Assembly (NCBI RefSeq): GCF_000708265.2
Contig: NZ_JCKI01000002.1
Span: 791,808 to 855,807 of the forward strand
DNA from: Pedobacter sp. R20-19
Lineage (GTDB): Bacteria; Bacteroidota; Bacteroidia; Sphingobacteriales; Sphingobacteriaceae
DNA length: 64,000 nt
Direction of reading: 5' to 3'
Positions 61,595 through 64,000 of this stretch are shown here, piece by piece (position 1 is the stretch's first letter; each line of letters starts with the position of its first letter). The translations under genes and the position numbers were made by a program. The notes below the pieces were generated by a model that had not been told where the DNA came from, did no database searches, and was given only the letters and a program-made list of their open reading frames with translations.

Positions 61595-62455
61595 TCATCT
61601 CGTTAATATAGCCAACTTATGTTTAAACAAATCAATTGTTCTGCCCCAAGCCAACTTAGCTGCTGCTTCATTATACCTGGTTGGTGAAGTATTGTTATTA
61701 AAAGCATGATTCACACCATCGTAGATATAGATTTTATAATCCTTATTGTTTTCTTTTAAGGCTTTTTCATAAGCTGGAATACCTGCATTAATCCGTTCAT
61801 CCAAGCCACCATAATGCAACATTAAACTTGCTTTGATTTTAGGTACATCGGAAGCATTGGCTTGTGCACCGTAGTAGGCTACGGCAGCTTGTAATTTTGG
61901 ATCGTTCACAGCCAGTTTATTTGCCATTCCACCACCCCAGCAAAAACCAATACACCCCACTTTGCCATTGGCATCTTTTCTATTGCGGAGATATTCAAGC
62001 CCTCTTAAGTAGTTTTGCAGGTTCTTTTCCGGATCTAGTTTCCCGATCAACTCACGGCCTTTGTCTTCATCCGTTGGCGTGCCACCTAAAGGCGAAAGGG
62101 CATCAATACCTAAAGCAATAAAGCCTTCGGCTGCAACTCTTTTGGTTACATCAATAATGTGTGGATTTAAGCCCCTGTTTTCATGGATAACCAATACACA
62201 GCCTAGTTTTCTGTCTGTTTTAGGTTTTGCCAAAACCGCATTCATATTTCCCTCTACTCCTGCATAATTAACATTTTCTACCATAATTTCATCACTCGTA
62301 AAGGCAGCAGCAGCGTAATTATTCTCCAGTAAAGGTAAAATGGTCATGGCCATGGCTGTTCCACCTGCTAATAAAGCCAGTTTCTTCATAAAATCTTTCC
62401 GGCTTAGACCACTATGGGTGTATTCATCGTAAAGCGTGATTATTTTCTGATCCAT
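61595..62455 (-). CDS. Exported dienelactone hydrolase-type enzyme
   Basis: 286 residues. The N-terminus has an SRKDFMKKLALLAGG stretch (twin-arginine-like but with RK) and a hydrophobic signal, so it is probably exported. The alpha/beta hydrolase core has VIHENRGLNPHIIDVTKRVA, the nucleophile Cys172 in GFCWGGGMAN, Asp219 in GGLDERI and His250 in GVNHAF, a complete Cys-Asp-His triad. It hydrolyses a lactone or ester of unknown nature. It lies downstream of the phosphotransferase gene on the minus strand with a 61-nt gap. Confidence 0.88.
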   Translation of the reverse strand: MDQKIITLYDEYTHSGLSRKDFMKKLALLAGGTAMAMTILPLLENNYAAAAFTSDEIMVENVNYAGVEGNMNAVLAKPKTDRKLGCVLVIHENRGLNPHIIDVTKRVAAEGFIALGIDALSPLGGTPTDEDKGRELIGKLDPEKNLQNYLRGLEYLRNRKDANGKVGCIGFCWGGGMANKLAVNDPKLQAAVAYYGAQANASDVPKIKASLMLHYGGLDERINAGIPAYEKALKENNKDYKIYIYDGVNHAFNNNTSPTRYNEAAAKLAWGRTIDLFKHKLAILTR

Positions 62456-62516
62456 CTGACGTATTTTTAGGTTTAATACAAGATAAGCATGTTGCCTTAA
62501 ATTTTCTTTCCGTTAG

Positions 62517-63524
62517 CTAAAAGTTACAATACATGGTTTCCCATCTGCGTATTAAATCAATTCGGTGCTTTGTAAATTTGGGCGTCAGAAAAGGATTTGA
62601 AAAGTCATCAAAATGATCATAATAAAACTTAAGGAAAAATAGATGGAAGCAGATGCCAAGATAGGGGATGGCTTCAATTTCATCTGGAGTTAGTTTCCTA
62701 AATGTTTGGTAAGCATTTAGAAAGATATTGAAGTCTGCTGCTGCCTGTTCTTTGGTAATGACTTTATTTAGCTGATGAAAAAAGAAGTGATTCAAAAACG
62801 ACATCAAATCGTTAATCAGATAACCATGGCCAGCAAAGTCGAAATCAAAGAAGGTGATTTTTCCTTCCTCATCAAAATGGAAATTTTTCGGTAATAAATC
62901 ATAATGGCAATAGCCTGTTGAGAATGATTGGGTATCAAATGACTCAAATTTTTGTATCACCCGGCTGGAGATTTCCTCAAGGTATTGAAATTCCTCAGGC
63001 ATTTCTTTTAAATGAGGTTTAAGCGTATCCAACGGGTCCAGTAGTGTCGTTTGAAAATTAAACACCGGCCTAGAATCGTCCAGGGTTACTGATGACATAG
63101 TGATGTGCATTTTTGCGACATCAAAACCCAATGTTTGCAGTTGTATTTCATTGAGGTCATGAATGACTTTACCTGGTGCATAGGTAAACAATACACCATT
63201 TCTTAAGCCTTCCATTGCATTAAAATGTTGAATCTGATGGTTATTCTGGTCTGTTATTGGATAAGATACCGAATGCCCCGCTGCTTTTAGTGCATTCAAT
63301 AATGAAACTTCGGCCTTGATTTCATCGAGCTTACGGTGTGCATTGCGATAGATTTTAAAGATATACTTGCTTTCAGTGTTTTCTAAAAGATAGGTATCGC
63401 TTACATTTCTAATCAGCAGTTTGCAGGTGGTATCAGCAGGCAATTGATAGATATTAATCAGGTGAGCCTGTAAGGCAGTTGAAGAAAGGGTAGAATATTG
63501 CGCCGGAAAAATCTGTGCAGTCAT
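62517..63524 (-). CDS. Phosphotransferase-fold kinase (APH / homoserine kinase-like)
   Basis: 335 residues with the aminoglycoside-phosphotransferase/ThrB2-type kinase fold. The N-lobe has KYIFKIYRNAHRKLDEIKAE with the ATP-binding Lys. The catalytic loop is GYCHYDLLPKNFHFD (HxDxxxxN) and the metal-binding motif is ITFFDFDFAGHG. No signal peptide. Substrate could be homoserine, choline or another small alcohol. No close neighbours decide this. Confidence 0.82.
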   Translation of the reverse strand: MTAQIFPAQYSTLSSTALQAHLINIYQLPADTTCKLLIRNVSDTYLLENTESKYIFKIYRNAHRKLDEIKAEVSLLNALKAAGHSVSYPITDQNNHQIQHFNAMEGLRNGVLFTYAPGKVIHDLNEIQLQTLGFDVAKMHITMSSVTLDDSRPVFNFQTTLLDPLDTLKPHLKEMPEEFQYLEEISSRVIQKFESFDTQSFSTGYCHYDLLPKNFHFDEEGKITFFDFDFAGHGYLINDLMSFLNHFFFHQLNKVITKEQAAADFNIFLNAYQTFRKLTPDEIEAIPYLGICFHLFFLKFYYDHFDDFSNPFLTPKFTKHRIDLIRRWETMYCNF

Positions 63525-63632
63525 GAGATTGAGAATTTTGAGTTAAAGATAACAGTTTGAAAAATATAGTCGTTATTAAAGACTACCTTATGGGCTTAAG
63601 GCATTCTGCTTTTTGAAGTTAGACCTATTCTA

Positions 63633-63836
63633 TTGGAAAAAATATTTGATTGCCTAATTGATAGTTATATCAAGGAGAAGGTTGGCGTTACTAAAGATTT
63701 TTTAAGTCTTTCGCTGGCGACCAACTTAAAAGAAAACTTACTGAAATTATTTAAAGATCAGCAGCTTTTAAGTGCCGGAATAGGCAATAATCTTTTGGTT
63801 AACCAGGATAAGTTAATCAGAAGCGATGTTATTTAT
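63633..63836 (+). pseudogene. Truncated 2OG-Fe(II) oxygenase (SM-20-like), N-terminal fragment
   Basis: From a TTG at 63633, the 68 codons MEKIFDCLIDSYIKEKVGVT through LIRSDVIY match the N-terminus of SM-20-like 2OG-Fe(II) oxygenases, which normally continue SDVIYWLD and are about 200 residues long. Here the frame runs into SKNTPKLCFGGHS and stops, because an IS200/IS605-type element begins at about 63838. The catalytic HxD...H part is absent from the window and might resume on the far side of the element. Confidence 0.65.
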
Positions 63837-63837
63837 T

Positions 63838-64000
63838 CAAAAAATACCCCGAAGCTCTGCTTCGGCGGTCACAGCTGAAAGTTTGAAAACAAAGAGTTTT
63901 CATCGGGTTGGGTGATAAAATAAGTATTTTTGTTTATGAGTGATCATATTCACAAGAGTCATAACAAAAGTTTGCTGCTTTATCATTTGGTCTGTCCGAT
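63838..64000 (+). mobile_element. IS200/IS605 family element, left end, cut by the window edge
   Basis: A subterminal hairpin CCGAAGC-TCT-GCTTCGG (63849-63865), characteristic of IS200/IS605 left ends, lies 71 nt before a transposase start at 63936. The insertion interrupts the oxygenase reading frame after the TTATTTATT stretch at about 63829-63837, a T/A-rich target like those of this family. There are no terminal inverted repeats, as expected. The right end is outside the window. Confidence 0.8.
63936..64000 (+). CDS. tnpA: IS200/IS605 transposase (TnpA, HUH Y1 type), partial
   Basis: 21 codons from ATG 63936 to the edge read MSDHIHKSHNKSLLLYHLVC and then P. The HKSHN-x-x-LLYHLVCP wording is the conserved N-terminus of IS200-type TnpA, a single-tyrosine HUH transposase that moves single-stranded DNA. 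The catalytic motifs lie beyond the edge. Confidence 0.8.
   Translation, partial: MSDHIHKSHNKSLLLYHLVCP

Overview
The window looks like a chromosomal segment of a Bacteroidota bacterium of the Sphingobacteriaceae, most likely Pedobacter or a close relative. The reasons are the gene content (DUF3822 and DUF2851 proteins, a Rho with a long N-terminal insert, CvfB-like, LolA, DUF2147, PL9 pectate lyase), a low-GC sequence with few strong Shine-Dalgarno sites, and several promoters of the Bacteroidota type (TTTG about 19 nt upstream of TAnnTTTG). The genus is recalled from family knowledge and was not tested by any search.

Layout. From 0 to 29.6 kb the window is mostly a core backbone: coaD, rsmD, a DACNV/diadenylate cyclase-like protein, a RecD-like helicase, cvfB, a heterodimeric ABC exporter, sppA, folK, an Hpt protein, pssA, rho, pyrF, an EamA exporter, DUF2851, ftsK, lolA, a PL9-type lipoprotein and a metallo-beta-lactamase-fold hydrolase. 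Accessory items in this part are an AbiJ-like gene cut by the left edge and placed 2 nt after coaD, and a decayed toxin-antitoxin pair at 19.7-20.3 kb.

From 29.6 to 42 kb lies an accessory island that starts at a tRNA-Leu(GAG) gene. The tRNA is preceded by a partial copy of its own 5' end that carries a 20-bp palindrome. Next comes a three-gene module: an ADP-ribosyltransferase-like protein, a small protein and a SecB-like chaperone. Its layout matches toxin-antitoxin-chaperone (CmdTAC-type) phage defence, but the chaperone gene carries a one-base frameshift. Two unrecognised gene pairs with ATGA overlaps follow, each pairing a soluble protein with a multi-pass membrane protein. Then come an unknown minus-strand gene and a minus-strand pair encoding a HEXXH lipoprotein and a secreted partner. 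The island ends with an XRE-like regulator behind an array of TGTGGCA/TGCCACA sites, a contractile tail sheath, a tail tube and a short tape-measure-type protein, with no baseplate, spike or ATPase nearby.

From 42 to 55.5 kb are metabolic and envelope genes: a second metallo-beta-lactamase-fold enzyme, a carboxylesterase, a RibD-like reductase, a GNAT acetyltransferase, a complete RND efflux operon (adaptor, pump, outer-membrane factor), a VOC-family pseudogene, and DoxX-like, DUF2147 and Ycf48-like proteins. From 55.6 to 61.3 kb is a Ter stress operon: TerC, HAD, phosphoribosyltransferase, two TerD proteins, TelA and an unrecognised last gene. After a repeat-rich spacer come a secreted dienelactone hydrolase and a phosphotransferase. 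At the right edge an IS200/IS605 element has cut a putative 2OG-Fe(II) oxygenase gene.

The regions most worth a second look are 29.6-34.2 kb (tRNA-linked putative defence island) and 38.2-41.9 kb (minimal contractile tail module with its own operator array). All reading-frame breaks seen are in accessory or dispensable genes, while the large core genes are intact. This favours real decay over sequencing error, but it cannot be proved from the sequence alone.
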